Of a DNA stretch of 64,000 nt, positions 47,333 through 56,336 are shown in pieces. This DNA is from Tunicatimonas pelagia. Lineage in GTDB: Bacteria; Bacteroidota; Bacteroidia; Cytophagales; Cyclobacteriaceae. Position 1 is the stretch's first letter; each line of letters starts with the position of its first letter. A program made the translations under genes and the position numbers. The notes under the pieces were generated by a model. That model did no database searches. It was not told the DNA's origin and saw only the letters and a program-made list of their open reading frames with translations. Location of the stretch: assembly GCF_030506325.1 (NCBI RefSeq), contig NZ_CP120683.1, positions 1-64,000 on the forward strand. The letters are read 5' to 3'.

Positions 47333-50300
47333 ATGAACCAACCTCGTCTTCTCTTCCTACTCACCCTAGCCTTTTACTACTTATGTGTGCTAGATGCTAC
47401 CGCTCAGCGTAAGAAAAAGCAGTTGGCTACAACAGTTAGCTACGATGACTCTCTTTACAACGCTATTCAGTACCGACTTGTAGGCCCGTTTCGGGGCGGA
47501 CGTTCATGTACGGTTACGGGTATACCCAATGATCGGGACACATATTATTTCGGTTCTGTAGGTGGTGGAGTATGGAAGACGAGCGATGGAGGAACCACTT
47601 GGAAAAATATTTCCGATGGCTTCTTTGGTGGTTCGGTGGGTTCTATAGCGGTGTCAGAGTCTGACCCCAATGTGATCTACGTAGGCTTAGGTGAAAAGAC
47701 TATCCGCGGTAACGTCTCCTCTAACTTTGGGGTGTGGAAATCAACTGATGCGGGCACTTCCTGGAATTTTATTGGCCTGAAGAATACCCGGCACATTGGT
47801 CGCATCCGGGTACACCCGACCAATCCGGATGTAGTATACGTTGCCGCTATGGGTGACCTCTGGCAATCCAGTGAAGAGCGAGGCGTTTATAAAAGTACCG
47901 ATGGAGGCGAAACTTGGAATAAAATTCTATTTGCTAACGTAAATGCTGGGGCAGTTGACTTAGTATTAGATCCGAATAACCCCCGCATTCTTTACGCCAG
48001 CACCTGGAATGTACATCGTACTCCGTACAGCCTATCCAGTGGTGGGCCCGGCTCTGATCTTTGGAAAAGCACGGATTCGGGAAAGAACTGGGAAAAGCTA
48101 ACTGAGAAAGAGAACATGCCCGATTCCCCGCGCGGCATAATCGGAGTCACAGTGTCCCCGGCCAACTCGGACCGGATTTGGGCGCTGATTGAAGCGGAAG
48201 ATGGTGGCGTATTTCGTTCTGATGATGCCGGAAAAACCTGGAAGAAGATCAACAGCGACCGGGCACTTCGCTCCCGGGCTTGGTACTACACCCGGATTAT
48301 TGCTGACTCCCAAGATGAAAACAAAGTGTACGTGATGAATGTCTCCTACGCTAAATCAACCGACGGTGGAAAAACGTTTACCCTACACCGCGCTCCCCAC
48401 GGCGATCATCATGACTTGTGGATTGACCCCAGTGATAACACCCGAATGATTATTGCCGACGATGGTGGCGCACAGGTTTCTACCGATGGTGGGGATAGTT
48501 GGACTACTTACTACAATCAACCTACGGCTCAGTTTTACCGCATCGCTACCGATAATCATTTTCCTTATCGTATTTATGGTGCCCAGCAAGACAACTCGTC
48601 TATTCGTATTGCTCACCGTTCGGATGGCCCAGCCATTACCGAAGATAATTGGGAGGTAACCGCAGGAGGCGAAAGTGCTTACCATGCCATTGACCCGGAA
48701 GATAACGAAATCATCTACGGTGGCAATTACAAAGGATACCTCTATCGATTCAATCATGAAAATAACCAACGCCGTTCCATCAACGTTTGGCCACTCAACC
48801 CGGCGGGTTCGGGAGTGGAAGTAATGAAGTACCGCTTCAACTGGAACTTCCCTACTTTCTTTTCTCACCACAATCCCGATAAACTCTACGCTTTCTCGCA
48901 CCGAGTACACGTAAGCAACACCGAAGGCGAAAACTGGGAAACGATCAGCCCCGATTTGACCCGAGCCGTACCCGAAACGATGGTATCATCCGGTGGCCCT
49001 ATCACCCAAGACAATACTGGAGTAGAATTCTACGCTACGATCTTAACTGCGAATGAAAGCCCTTACCAAGAAGGGGAGCTCTGGACAGGCTCTGATGATG
49101 GGCTACTGCACCTAACCCAGGACGATGGTTCAACCTGGCAGGATATTACTCCGGCTGATGCTCCAACTGACATTATGTGGAACTCTATCGACATTCATCC
49201 TACTGTACGCGGTGGGGCTTACGTAGCTGGAACACGGTACAAAAGCGGCGACTTTCAGCCGTATTTGTATAAAACTACCGACTACGGTCAGTCTTGGACG
49301 AAGATTACGAGTGGTATTGATGATCTGCACTTTACTCGGGTAGTTCACGCTGACCCCAAACGAGAAGGATTGCTCTACGCCGGAACCGAATACGGCATGT
49401 ACGTTTCGTTTGACGACGGAGCTAATTGGAAACCATTTCAGCTAAACTTACCGGAAGTTCCCATTACTGATTTACAAGTTCGTGATAACAACTTGATTGT
49501 AGCTACTCAGGGCCGGAGCTTCTGGATGATTGATGATCTTACACCTCTGCACCAACTGAACGAAACGGTAGCCCGAGCTGATTTTCATCTGTATCAACCC
49601 AAACCTAGCTATCGTATGAAGCAGCAGGGTTGGGATCGGTACAACGCACTGTTGCACGGTAAGAATCACCCCGAAGGAGTGATGATCTACTATCATCTAC
49701 AGGATGGGTTAGATACTACTGATATAATCAGCCTGGAAATTTTGGAAGAAGACGGTGATGTCATTAAAACATTTGCTAGTAATTCAAAAAAGCCCCAACA
49801 AAAGCTACGCGCTAAAAAAGGCAGTAATCTGTTTGTGTGGGATATGCGCTACCCGGATGCCGTTTCCTTCAAAGGCTTAATTCTTTATTCCTCCAATACC
49901 GATGGCCCCCAAGCCGTACCAGGCAAGTACACTGCCCGGCTAACCCTGAACGGCGAAAGCCAGGAGCAACCCTTTGAAATACTGAAAGACCCTCGAGTAA
50001 AAAGCACACAAGAAGATTTACAAGCGCAGTTCAACTTTCTGATTGACGTGCGTGATAAACTTTCCGAAGCCCATCAGGCCGTAATTGACATCCGTAACTT
50101 GCGGAAAGACCTGGACTACGTAAAAGCAAAGCTCAAGGACAACCCCAATAGCAAAACCATTTTAAAGGCTACTCAAGAGTTGAATGATGAAATGACTATC
50201 ATCGAGAACAATATTCACGAAACCCGTAACGAAGCCTACCAAGACCCGCTCAACTTTGGTATTAAGCTAAATAACCGATTAGCTTACTTAGCTACCCACG

Positions 50301-50503
50301 AGTCGGCCGGAGAATTTCGCCCGACTGAGCAGGCGGTTGCTTACAAAAAAGAGGTGTCAGCCCAAATTGATGGCGAGATTATGGCGTTGCAGAATTTACT
50401 GAACGAACGTTTACCCGTAATCAACCAGATGATGGAAGAACAGAATATTGAAGTGTTGACCCAACCAAAATCTGAGAATAACGAAGTAGAAGTAGGCTAT
50501 TAG
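47333..50503 (+). CDS. Secreted BNR/sortilin-like beta-propeller protein
   Basis: About 1,056 residues: a signal peptide (MNQPRLLFLLTLAFYYLCVLDATAQ), then many BNR/Asp-box blades of the VPS10/sortilin type (examples SDGGTTWKNI, STDAGTSWNF, STDGGETWNK, STDSGKNWEK, SDDAGKTWKK). These should form two propellers (to about residue 740), followed by an immunoglobulin-like part and a helical C-terminal region (about 890-1,020). The family is abundant in marine Bacteroidota and usually annotated as glycosyl hydrolase, but no catalytic residues can be assigned here. No T9SS sorting domain is present. ATG 47333 was chosen because it starts the signal peptide; the frame also opens at TTG 47279. Confidence 0.88.
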   Translation: MNQPRLLFLLTLAFYYLCVLDATAQRKKKQLATTVSYDDSLYNAIQYRLVGPFRGGRSCTVTGIPNDRDTYYFGSVGGGVWKTSDGGTTWKNISDGFFGGSVGSIAVSESDPNVIYVGLGEKTIRGNVSSNFGVWKSTDAGTSWNFIGLKNTRHIGRIRVHPTNPDVVYVAAMGDLWQSSEERGVYKSTDGGETWNKILFANVNAGAVDLVLDPNNPRILYASTWNVHRTPYSLSSGGPGSDLWKSTDSGKNWEKLTEKENMPDSPRGIIGVTVSPANSDRIWALIEAEDGGVFRSDDAGKTWKKINSDRALRSRAWYYTRIIADSQDENKVYVMNVSYAKSTDGGKTFTLHRAPHGDHHDLWIDPSDNTRMIIADDGGAQVSTDGGDSWTTYYNQPTAQFYRIATDNHFPYRIYGAQQDNSSIRIAHRSDGPAITEDNWEVTAGGESAYHAIDPEDNEIIYGGNYKGYLYRFNHENNQRRSINVWPLNPAGSGVEVMKYRFNWNFPTFFSHHNPDKLYAFSHRVHVSNTEGENWETISPDLTRAVPETMVSSGGPITQDNTGVEFYATILTANESPYQEGELWTGSDDGLLHLTQDDGSTWQDITPADAPTDIMWNSIDIHPTVRGGAYVAGTRYKSGDFQPYLYKTTDYGQSWTKITSGIDDLHFTRVVHADPKREGLLYAGTEYGMYVSFDDGANWKPFQLNLPEVPITDLQVRDNNLIVATQGRSFWMIDDLTPLHQLNETVARADFHLYQPKPSYRMKQQGWDRYNALLHGKNHPEGVMIYYHLQDGLDTTDIISLEILEEDGDVIKTFASNSKKPQQKLRAKKGSNLFVWDMRYPDAVSFKGLILYSSNTDGPQAVPGKYTARLTLNGESQEQPFEILKDPRVKSTQEDLQAQFNFLIDVRDKLSEAHQAVIDIRNLRKDLDYVKAKLKDNPNSKTILKATQELNDEMTIIENNIHETRNEAYQDPLNFGIKLNNRLAYLATHESAGEFRPTEQAVAYKKEVSAQIDGEIMALQNLLNERLPVINQMMEEQNIEVLTQPKSENNEVEVGY

Positions 50504-50556
50504 AATAAGATAGAATTAAGTGCCTACTATGAGAGATAAAAAAGTATACTAACTAC

Positions 50557-50582
50557 AAAAGCCCACTTAACGGTGGGCTTTT
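50557..50582. terminator. Bidirectional intrinsic terminator
   Basis: A 10-bp perfect stem, AAAAGCCCAC with GTGGGCTTTT, encloses a 6-nt loop between the convergent BNR and OMP genes. T-runs are present on both strands. Confidence 0.85.
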
Positions 50583-50618
50583 CCTTGAGTCTACTGCTCC
50601 AAGAAACAATTTATCTTC

Positions 50619-51518
50619 TTAATTTCTACTTTTGAAATGACCACCGCCTACGGTTAAGCGTACATAGAATCCGTCCAGGTCATTGTTGGGCAAATCAGTA
50701 TTAGTAATCTCACCTCCGTAGTGTCTCCACTCATTTCCGCGAGAAAGTGATAGGTTGTAGCCTGCCCGAAGGCCTAATTTGATGCCCTTTTTTCCGGGGA
50801 ACCAGTCCGCCCCGACCCCTAAATCAATCGTAGGCGTAAACGTAAAATAATTAGCTTCCAAGAAACGGTTGGGTTCGTAGGTAATGTCTTCATTTACTCT
50901 ACGGCTGATCCCTAACGCATCGGCCCCGATGGCTACGAGGGGGAACAATAAGAATTCATCTTGCTGGTACAACACGTAGCCTACGTGAACGTAGCCACCA
51001 CCTCCGTCCAGTTCATACAGCTCAGTACCCTCTTCTGCTTCGTCCCCTCGACTGTAATAACCACCTCCGCCAAGGACCCACCGATTAATTAGCAAATAGC
51101 CTTCACCACCTATTTGAAGTAGATTGTTGCCGATGGCTGGGCCACCTTCCCGCACGAAGTATTGATACGCCGATGTATTGTACGACTTATACCCTACCAT
51201 AAAACCACCTGAGCCACCTATTTGCCTTTCTTGAGCGGTCGCTTCAGACAAGCCAAAAAACGATGTGGTCATTAAAAACATGATTGCTACTGAAATCTGG
51301 TTAGAACTGCTCGGTCGTGTACTGCTTCGCTTTGCTCCCTTTTTATTAAAAAACTTGGGTTTCCACATCCAAAAACCTGTTAGGGTTAAAGCAGGTATCA
51401 CTGTCAACTGCATAAGCAGTGTAAACCCGTTGAGCTGTGACCAAGGCGAATAAACATAAGTGCCAATTAAGGCTGCCCCTATCAAGTGAATCCATCGAAG
51501 TGTGTTTATGGTTTTCAT
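50619..51518 (-). CDS. Putative fusion: two-TM domain joined to an outer-membrane beta-barrel protein
   Basis: The 299-residue protein begins with a membrane domain of about two helices (1-53: IHLIGAALIGTYVYSPWSQL and LLMQLTVIPALTLTGFWMW) and a basic linker (54-73). A second signal-like segment follows (SVAIMFLMTTSFFGLSEATAQ, about 76-96). The rest (97-299) is Gly- and aromatic-rich with barrel-like strands (GGGYVHVGYVL, IKLGLRAGYNLSLSRG). An internal ATG at 51281 (Met80) could start the barrel part separately, though its signal would lack basic residues. The function is unknown. A dyad abuts the start codon, and a Crp/Fnr gene lies upstream. Confidence 0.65.
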   Translation of the reverse strand: MKTINTLRWIHLIGAALIGTYVYSPWSQLNGFTLLMQLTVIPALTLTGFWMWKPKFFNKKGAKRSSTRPSSSNQISVAIMFLMTTSFFGLSEATAQERQIGGSGGFMVGYKSYNTSAYQYFVREGGPAIGNNLLQIGGEGYLLINRWVLGGGGYYSRGDEAEEGTELYELDGGGGYVHVGYVLYQQDEFLLFPLVAIGADALGISRRVNEDITYEPNRFLEANYFTFTPTIDLGVGADWFPGKKGIKLGLRAGYNLSLSRGNEWRHYGGEITNTDLPNNDLDGFYVRLTVGGGHFKSRN

Positions 51519-51545
51519 GACTTGTATAATTTTAGTTACAAGTCA
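51518..51545. promoter_or_regulatory. 9-bp dyad abutting the start codon of the 50619 gene
   Basis: TGACTTGTA (51518-51526) and its exact reverse complement TACAAGTCA (51537-51545) are separated by 10 bp, and the dyad touches the ATG. The arrangement suits a repressor operator or an RNA hairpin that masks translation initiation. The divergent-side neighbour is a Crp/Fnr regulator, a possible but unproven binder. Confidence 0.5.
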
Positions 51546-51606
51546 AAGATCGCTCAGCCGCAGGTAGCAAACATTCACCTAGGTGAAGAAGAGATAGATG
51601 ACCGAT

Positions 51607-52176
51607 CTAATATTTCTTGCCAGAAAGTTTCGCTCTAATGCGACTGAGGCTTTGGGGCCGGACACTCAAGTAAGAAGCAATATGATGCTGAGGAATGGTT
51701 TGAAACAGTTCAGGGTCTTGAGCCAGTAGCTTTTGGTAGCGTACTTCTAAAGACTCCCCTTGCAACTGCCGGAACCGTTCAGTGGCACTAACAAAAGCTT
51801 GCTCAGCCATAATGCGACCTACCCGTTCAAAACGGGGGTGGATGTCATAAAGCGAAAAAATGGTATCTCGGGAAAACTCCATGTACTCAATGTCAGCAAT
51901 TACCTCGAAAAATAATGGGCTCGGAGTTTTAGTGAGAAAGCTATGGTAGTCGACCGCAAAATTTTGCTTGGTAAAAAAGAAGAATGTATAGTCTTTACCG
52001 TCTATAATACGAAAAGCGCGCATCATTCCGCTTTCTATAAACCAGATTTTGTTAAAAGTATTCCCCGCCTGAAATACAAGTTCTTTCGCTGTAGCTGTCT
52101 TCCGATGACCCTCACTAAGTATGGCATCAAGTTCTTCTTCGGTAAAGGAGGCTAGGTTGCATAAAAAATCTCTCAT
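51607..52176 (-). CDS. Crp/Fnr-family transcriptional regulator
   Basis: About 189 residues: an N-terminal cyclic-nucleotide-binding-like barrel (LVFQAGNTFNKIWFIESGMM and following), a dimerisation helix, and a C-terminal helix-turn-helix (IPQHHIASYLSVRPQSLSRI, about 164-183). Cysteines for an Fe-S cluster as in FNR are absent, so it belongs to the small Crp/Fnr-like group common in Bacteroidota, whose ligand is generally unknown. I start at ATG 52176 (MRDFLCNL); the frame also opens at GTG 52191. It lies on the same strand as the 50619 gene, 89 bp before it, and 93 bp after the SDR. Confidence 0.88.
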   Translation of the reverse strand: MRDFLCNLASFTEEELDAILSEGHRKTATAKELVFQAGNTFNKIWFIESGMMRAFRIIDGKDYTFFFFTKQNFAVDYHSFLTKTPSPLFFEVIADIEYMEFSRDTIFSLYDIHPRFERVGRIMAEQAFVSATERFRQLQGESLEVRYQKLLAQDPELFQTIPQHHIASYLSVRPQSLSRIRAKLSGKKY

Positions 52177-52284
52177 TACACTAGAAAACACATTGTAAAA
52201 CGAGATAATTTCAAGAGAATAATAACGGATATCTTCCTAAACGAGCTGACTGTGTAGCAAAATGTAAAGAATACAATGAGAATA

Positions 52285-53097
52285 CTATATCCGCTGATGC
52301 TTCGTCATACCACCCATTACCAGGCTCATCATCCGTACTTTACCCCAGCGAGGTAAGATACTAAGTGAACCTACCAGTAGTTTACTGAGCCACCCTGGCA
52401 AAACAGTAGATTTTCGACCTAATGCTCGGAGTATGGGTACCCCCACATCTTCGGTACGAAGCGTTTGATCCATTTGCATATTGGCTCGGGAGGCAAACCC
52501 ACTGGAAACTGGTCCAGGAGCAGCAGTGAGCACATCAATGCCTTGAGGTTTAAGTTCAATAGCAAGAGCTTCCCCTAACGACTGAACGTAGGCTTTAGTA
52601 GCTGCATAATGCGCGGCGTAAGGCACTCCCTGAAACCCCACAATGGAACTAAGTAGAACAATACCACCACGTTGTTGAGTCTTAAATCGTTGGGCAAAGT
52701 GGTGGGTGAGAGAAAGTAGTGCCGTACAGTTTACCTGTAGCATGGCTAATTCATCATCTAGCGCAGAGGTAATAAAATCTCCTGAAGTGCCAAACCCGGC
52801 TGAGACAACGATTAACCCTATCTCAAAATCCTGAGAAGCATGAATCAGCGTGTCAATTCCGATTGCCGTCGACATATCCGCGACCACCACCTTGGCCTGG
52901 GTACTATACTTTGATTGCAAAGATGCGGCAAACTCGGTCAATTTTTCTTCGCTTCGGGCGGTCAGTAGCAAATTTAAACCAGCTTCGGCTAACCGCTCGG
53001 CCAATTCATAACCAATACCCGAAGATGCCCCGGTGACTAGTGCCCAGGAACCGTAATTCGTCTGTAAGCGTTTTTTTTCTTTTTCGGAGAGATGCAT
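52285..53097 (-). CDS. Short-chain dehydrogenase/reductase
   Basis: The 270-residue NAD(P)-dependent oxidoreductase has the Rossmann motif TGASSGIG (about 20-27), the cofactor-specificity segment TARSEEKL, LIVVSAGFG in place of the usual NAG (Asn replaced by Ser), and the catalytic Ser...Tyr-x-x-x-Lys: LLSSIVGF followed by YAATK. The C-terminus is basic. The gene starts only 11 bp after the RND permease ends, so it is the last gene of efflux operon 2, an unusual partner that might detoxify the same compounds the pump exports. The substrate is unknown. Confidence 0.9.
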   Translation of the reverse strand: MHLSEKEKKRLQTNYGSWALVTGASSGIGYELAERLAEAGLNLLLTARSEEKLTEFAASLQSKYSTQAKVVVADMSTAIGIDTLIHASQDFEIGLIVVSAGFGTSGDFITSALDDELAMLQVNCTALLSLTHHFAQRFKTQQRGGIVLLSSIVGFQGVPYAAHYAATKAYVQSLGEALAIELKPQGIDVLTAAPGPVSSGFASRANMQMDQTLRTEDVGVPILRALGRKSTVLPGWLSKLLVGSLSILPRWGKVRMMSLVMGGMTKHQRI

Positions 53098-53108
53098 AGT
53101 AGTTAGAT

Positions 53109-56100
53109 TTATTGAGTGATAGGTTCCAGCTTATTTTCTTTAGTAAACCAATTGTACAGCACCGGAACAATAATTAGGGTTAGTAGCATAGAGGAAACCA
53201 GACCACCGATCAATGTCCAGCCCAATGGCGACCACAGATTAGTGCCCGAAACAGTGAGTGGAATAAGTCCCAGAATGGTAGTTAGCGTAGTTAGCACAAT
53301 GGGTGTAAAGCGGCGTTCACTAGCCTGCCGGATGGCCGTAGCTTTTTCCAGACCTTCCCGCATCAGTTGGTTAGTGTAGTCCACTAAAATGATAGAGTTA
53401 TTAACTACAATGCCGACCAAACTGATAAAACCAACGAAGGCAAAGAAAGAAAATGACCATCCCGTGATAAACAAGGCCACAAACGAACCAGTCACCGCCA
53501 GTGGAATGGCCGAGAAAATAATCAGTGGCTGCACTAACGAGCGGAATTGTAGCACTAAAATCGCAAAGATTCCCAACAGGGCAACGGCTAGTAGTGTACC
53601 TAGATCACCAAAGCTTTCTTGCTGAGTTTCGTATTCACCTCCAATGTAGTAGCTATATCCTTCGGGCCACTCGTAACTGTCTAATGATGGAATAATGGCT
53701 TCAGTAATGTCTTTGGTGCGATCAGGGTCGTCTACATTAGCCGTGATGCCCAGCGAGCGGGTAGTATTGAAGTGAGATATTTTGGCGTACTCCGCCTTAA
53801 ACTCCACATCAGCCACTTGCCGAAGCGGCACCGATTGCCCATCATCTCGAGCCAGGTAAACTCTCCCAAAATCATCTAAGGTTGGCTCATCGGTAAACGG
53901 AATACGAACGACCATTGGATACGTTTCATCATCTTCCTCCAGCACCACCTCGTCTACCTGAATACCGTTGAGGCTGGCTCGTACCGTTTGATCTAAATCT
54001 AGCAGGGAAATATTGTACAACGAAGCTTTATCACGGTTAACAGCTACCTTCACATCCGTTTTGGCTAAGGCCATCGGATTATCTACATCTTGAGTACCGG
54101 GCGAACTACGGATAATATCTTCAATATCGTAGCCGATACGTTTTAGCGTGTCCAAATTATCCCCTAACAACAGAATCTCTACTGGGGCTTCAAATGGGGC
54201 ACCATTGGTTAGCTCCCGAAAGGTAATCCGAGCACCGGAATACTGGGCGAAAGCGTTACGCAGCTGGGCTAGTGTAGCGTAAAAGGTAGCTGGATCCCAC
54301 TCCTTGAAGTTGATGAGCACTTCACCGTGGTACTTTTTATACTCCTCCGGAATGCTGTTGTAGTACACCTGAGGGTTACCGTGGCCTACATTCACCGTAT
54401 AATTCTTCACGTAATCCGTCGTATCCAGTACTTCCTCTACAAAGCGCACAGCTTGCTCGGTTCGTTGCAAACTGGCGGAATAGGGCAAATCAACTTTCAC
54501 CAGCAATAGACTCTTATCCGCTGTAGGAAAAAAACTGACCCCAATACTGGGAAACAGGGCACTTGCTCCAACTAGTAGTAACACTCCGGTTACCACTGGA
54601 ACCCAGCCTCGCCGTAAAGCAAAATTCACCGAAGGACGATAAGCCTGGATTATCAGCCAATCTATTTTTTGACTTAGCCAAGTACCTTTTTCCGTATGCG
54701 TAGTAGAAGCTGGTAGTACCCGACTGGTAACAATCGGTGTAAACGCCAATGCTAACAATAAGGAAGCCGATAGTGCGTAGATAACCGTTAGTGGCAACGT
54801 ACGCAAAAACTCACCCGCACCGCTGGATAAAAGCGCCAACGGAGCAAAAGCTAGTATGGTAGTGAAGGTAGAACTGACAATGGCGTAGCCCACCTCCTGA
54901 GTCCCTTTTGCCGCTGCTTCTCGCAGTGGGTACCCCTCACGCCTGAAGCGCACAATATTCTCAATCACCACAATGGCATTGTCTACCAGCAGCCCCAATG
55001 CAATTACCAAGGCCGCAATACTAATTTGCTGAAGAGCATACCCCGAGAAATCTAAGGTAGTAATAGCTAGAACGATAGATAAAGGAATAACCGTCATGAC
55101 GACTAACGCCGAACGCCAGCCTAAGAAGAGTGCAATAACTACCCCCACCAGTATAATTCCTTGTAGTAGGTTATTCACAAAATCGCTGATACGAGCCTCT
55201 ACGGCAGGGGCTTGCTCGAAAGCAGTTGCTAGCTGAACTTCGGCGGGTAATGTTTCCTGAAACGAGGTTGATACCATTTTCAACTCGTCGGCCAGGGTTA
55301 GAATGCTAGTGTTTCGCTTTTGGTATACATTTACGTACAGACAACGTTGGCCGTTGAAACGGGCTTTCCAGCGCTCATCTTCATAATCGCGAGTGACCTT
55401 GGCAAAATCACGCAGATAGACAATCTGACCATCCGAAGAGCGAACAGCCGTATTGCTAACATCTTCCAGAGATTCGTAGCCGCCGGTAGACTGAATGTTG
55501 AAACTCAGATTGCCCGAAGTAATATCGCCCCCGGGGATATTCGCATTATCACCTTGTAAAATTCTTAATACCTGCCTTAGTGGAATACCCAGTTGTGCCA
55601 TCTTTTGAAAGTCTACACTTACCCGGATTTCTTCCAATGGATAGGCTTCTACTTCGGTTCTCTTAACAAAAGCCAGTTGCTCGATTTCTTCTTCTAAATC
55701 TTCAGCCATATCGTATAACTGCTGGAAAGAAGCGGACTCGGATACCAAAGCAAATTGCTGAATAGTGACCCGTTCTTCGGGTTTAAACTGATTCACTTCT
55801 AGTGAGTATAGGGTCGGCAGTTCGTTACGGATACCGTTTACTTCGGCGAGTATTTCATCGTACTTATCGTCGGCATCAATACCAAACTCACCTTCGACCT
55901 GCATTACGACCAAGCCGTTGGTGATTTCAGTGCGTATCTCATCAATGTCATCCAATGCATCAACTACATCCTCTATCGGATCAGCAACTAGCTCCTCCAT
56001 ATCTTCCGGACTTGTTCCCGGATAAACTGCAATGATCGTGTAGCTTGGTGTAGATAAAAATGGATCTTCTGATTTGGGCATAGACACAAAAGAGCGAATG

Positions 56101-56174
56101 CCAATGAACAGTACGAGTACGACTAGTACGTACACAAATTGCTGGTTTTTTATAGCGAGTTTGGGAAGTTTCAT
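53109..56174 (-). CDS. RND efflux transporter permease (AcrB/HAE family), pump 2
   Basis: The 1,021-residue inner-membrane antiporter has the canonical duplicated layout: TM1 (VLVVLVLFIGIRSF), a porter domain, a TM2-6 block containing LGLLVDNAIVVIEN, a second porter half and a final TM block (IVPVLYNWF). As in pump 1, the TM4 site is Asp-Asn rather than Asp-Asp. The two pumps are clearly different in sequence, so they are not recent duplicates. It is preceded by a 162-bp spacer containing GC-rich tandem repeats, much longer than the few-bp gap in operon 1. Confidence 0.95.
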   Translation of the reverse strand: MKLPKLAIKNQQFVYVLVVLVLFIGIRSFVSMPKSEDPFLSTPSYTIIAVYPGTSPEDMEELVADPIEDVVDALDDIDEIRTEITNGLVVMQVEGEFGIDADDKYDEILAEVNGIRNELPTLYSLEVNQFKPEERVTIQQFALVSESASFQQLYDMAEDLEEEIEQLAFVKRTEVEAYPLEEIRVSVDFQKMAQLGIPLRQVLRILQGDNANIPGGDITSGNLSFNIQSTGGYESLEDVSNTAVRSSDGQIVYLRDFAKVTRDYEDERWKARFNGQRCLYVNVYQKRNTSILTLADELKMVSTSFQETLPAEVQLATAFEQAPAVEARISDFVNNLLQGIILVGVVIALFLGWRSALVVMTVIPLSIVLAITTLDFSGYALQQISIAALVIALGLLVDNAIVVIENIVRFRREGYPLREAAAKGTQEVGYAIVSSTFTTILAFAPLALLSSGAGEFLRTLPLTVIYALSASLLLALAFTPIVTSRVLPASTTHTEKGTWLSQKIDWLIIQAYRPSVNFALRRGWVPVVTGVLLLVGASALFPSIGVSFFPTADKSLLLVKVDLPYSASLQRTEQAVRFVEEVLDTTDYVKNYTVNVGHGNPQVYYNSIPEEYKKYHGEVLINFKEWDPATFYATLAQLRNAFAQYSGARITFRELTNGAPFEAPVEILLLGDNLDTLKRIGYDIEDIIRSSPGTQDVDNPMALAKTDVKVAVNRDKASLYNISLLDLDQTVRASLNGIQVDEVVLEEDDETYPMVVRIPFTDEPTLDDFGRVYLARDDGQSVPLRQVADVEFKAEYAKISHFNTTRSLGITANVDDPDRTKDITEAIIPSLDSYEWPEGYSYYIGGEYETQQESFGDLGTLLAVALLGIFAILVLQFRSLVQPLIIFSAIPLAVTGSFVALFITGWSFSFFAFVGFISLVGIVVNNSIILVDYTNQLMREGLEKATAIRQASERRFTPIVLTTLTTILGLIPLTVSGTNLWSPLGWTLIGGLVSSMLLTLIIVPVLYNWFTKENKLEPITQ

Positions 56175-56336
56175 AATTCAATTGTTAAATTGTTCGATTG
56201 CTCAATTGTTGAGTGGCGACCGTCGCGCGGCTGAATTGCTGGTTGTTAATTGATGATTGTTGTTAGCGGTCGTGGCGCCCACCGCGTGGCGCCCACCGCG
56301 TGGCACGGTCACTTGTCAATTTTCCAGTATCTATTT
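56175..56336. repeat. Intra-operon spacer with GC-rich 14-bp tandem repeats
   Basis: GTGGCGCCCACCGC occurs twice head to tail (56272-56285 and 56286-56299), followed by a partial GTGGC. The surrounding part is rich in CAATTG-like words (several ATTGTT/CAATTG copies at 56180-56215 and 56335-56350). The repeat unit contains GGCGCC and can form small hairpins. The sharp GC change within an AT-rich spacer suggests an inserted repeat. No gene is seen. Confidence 0.75.

Noticed and set aside
48383-48910. 175-residue open frame on the minus strand inside the BNR-propeller gene
   Set aside because: It lies wholly antisense to a convincing gene with repeated Asp-box motifs. It has no family resemblance or start context, and such frames arise from codon bias.
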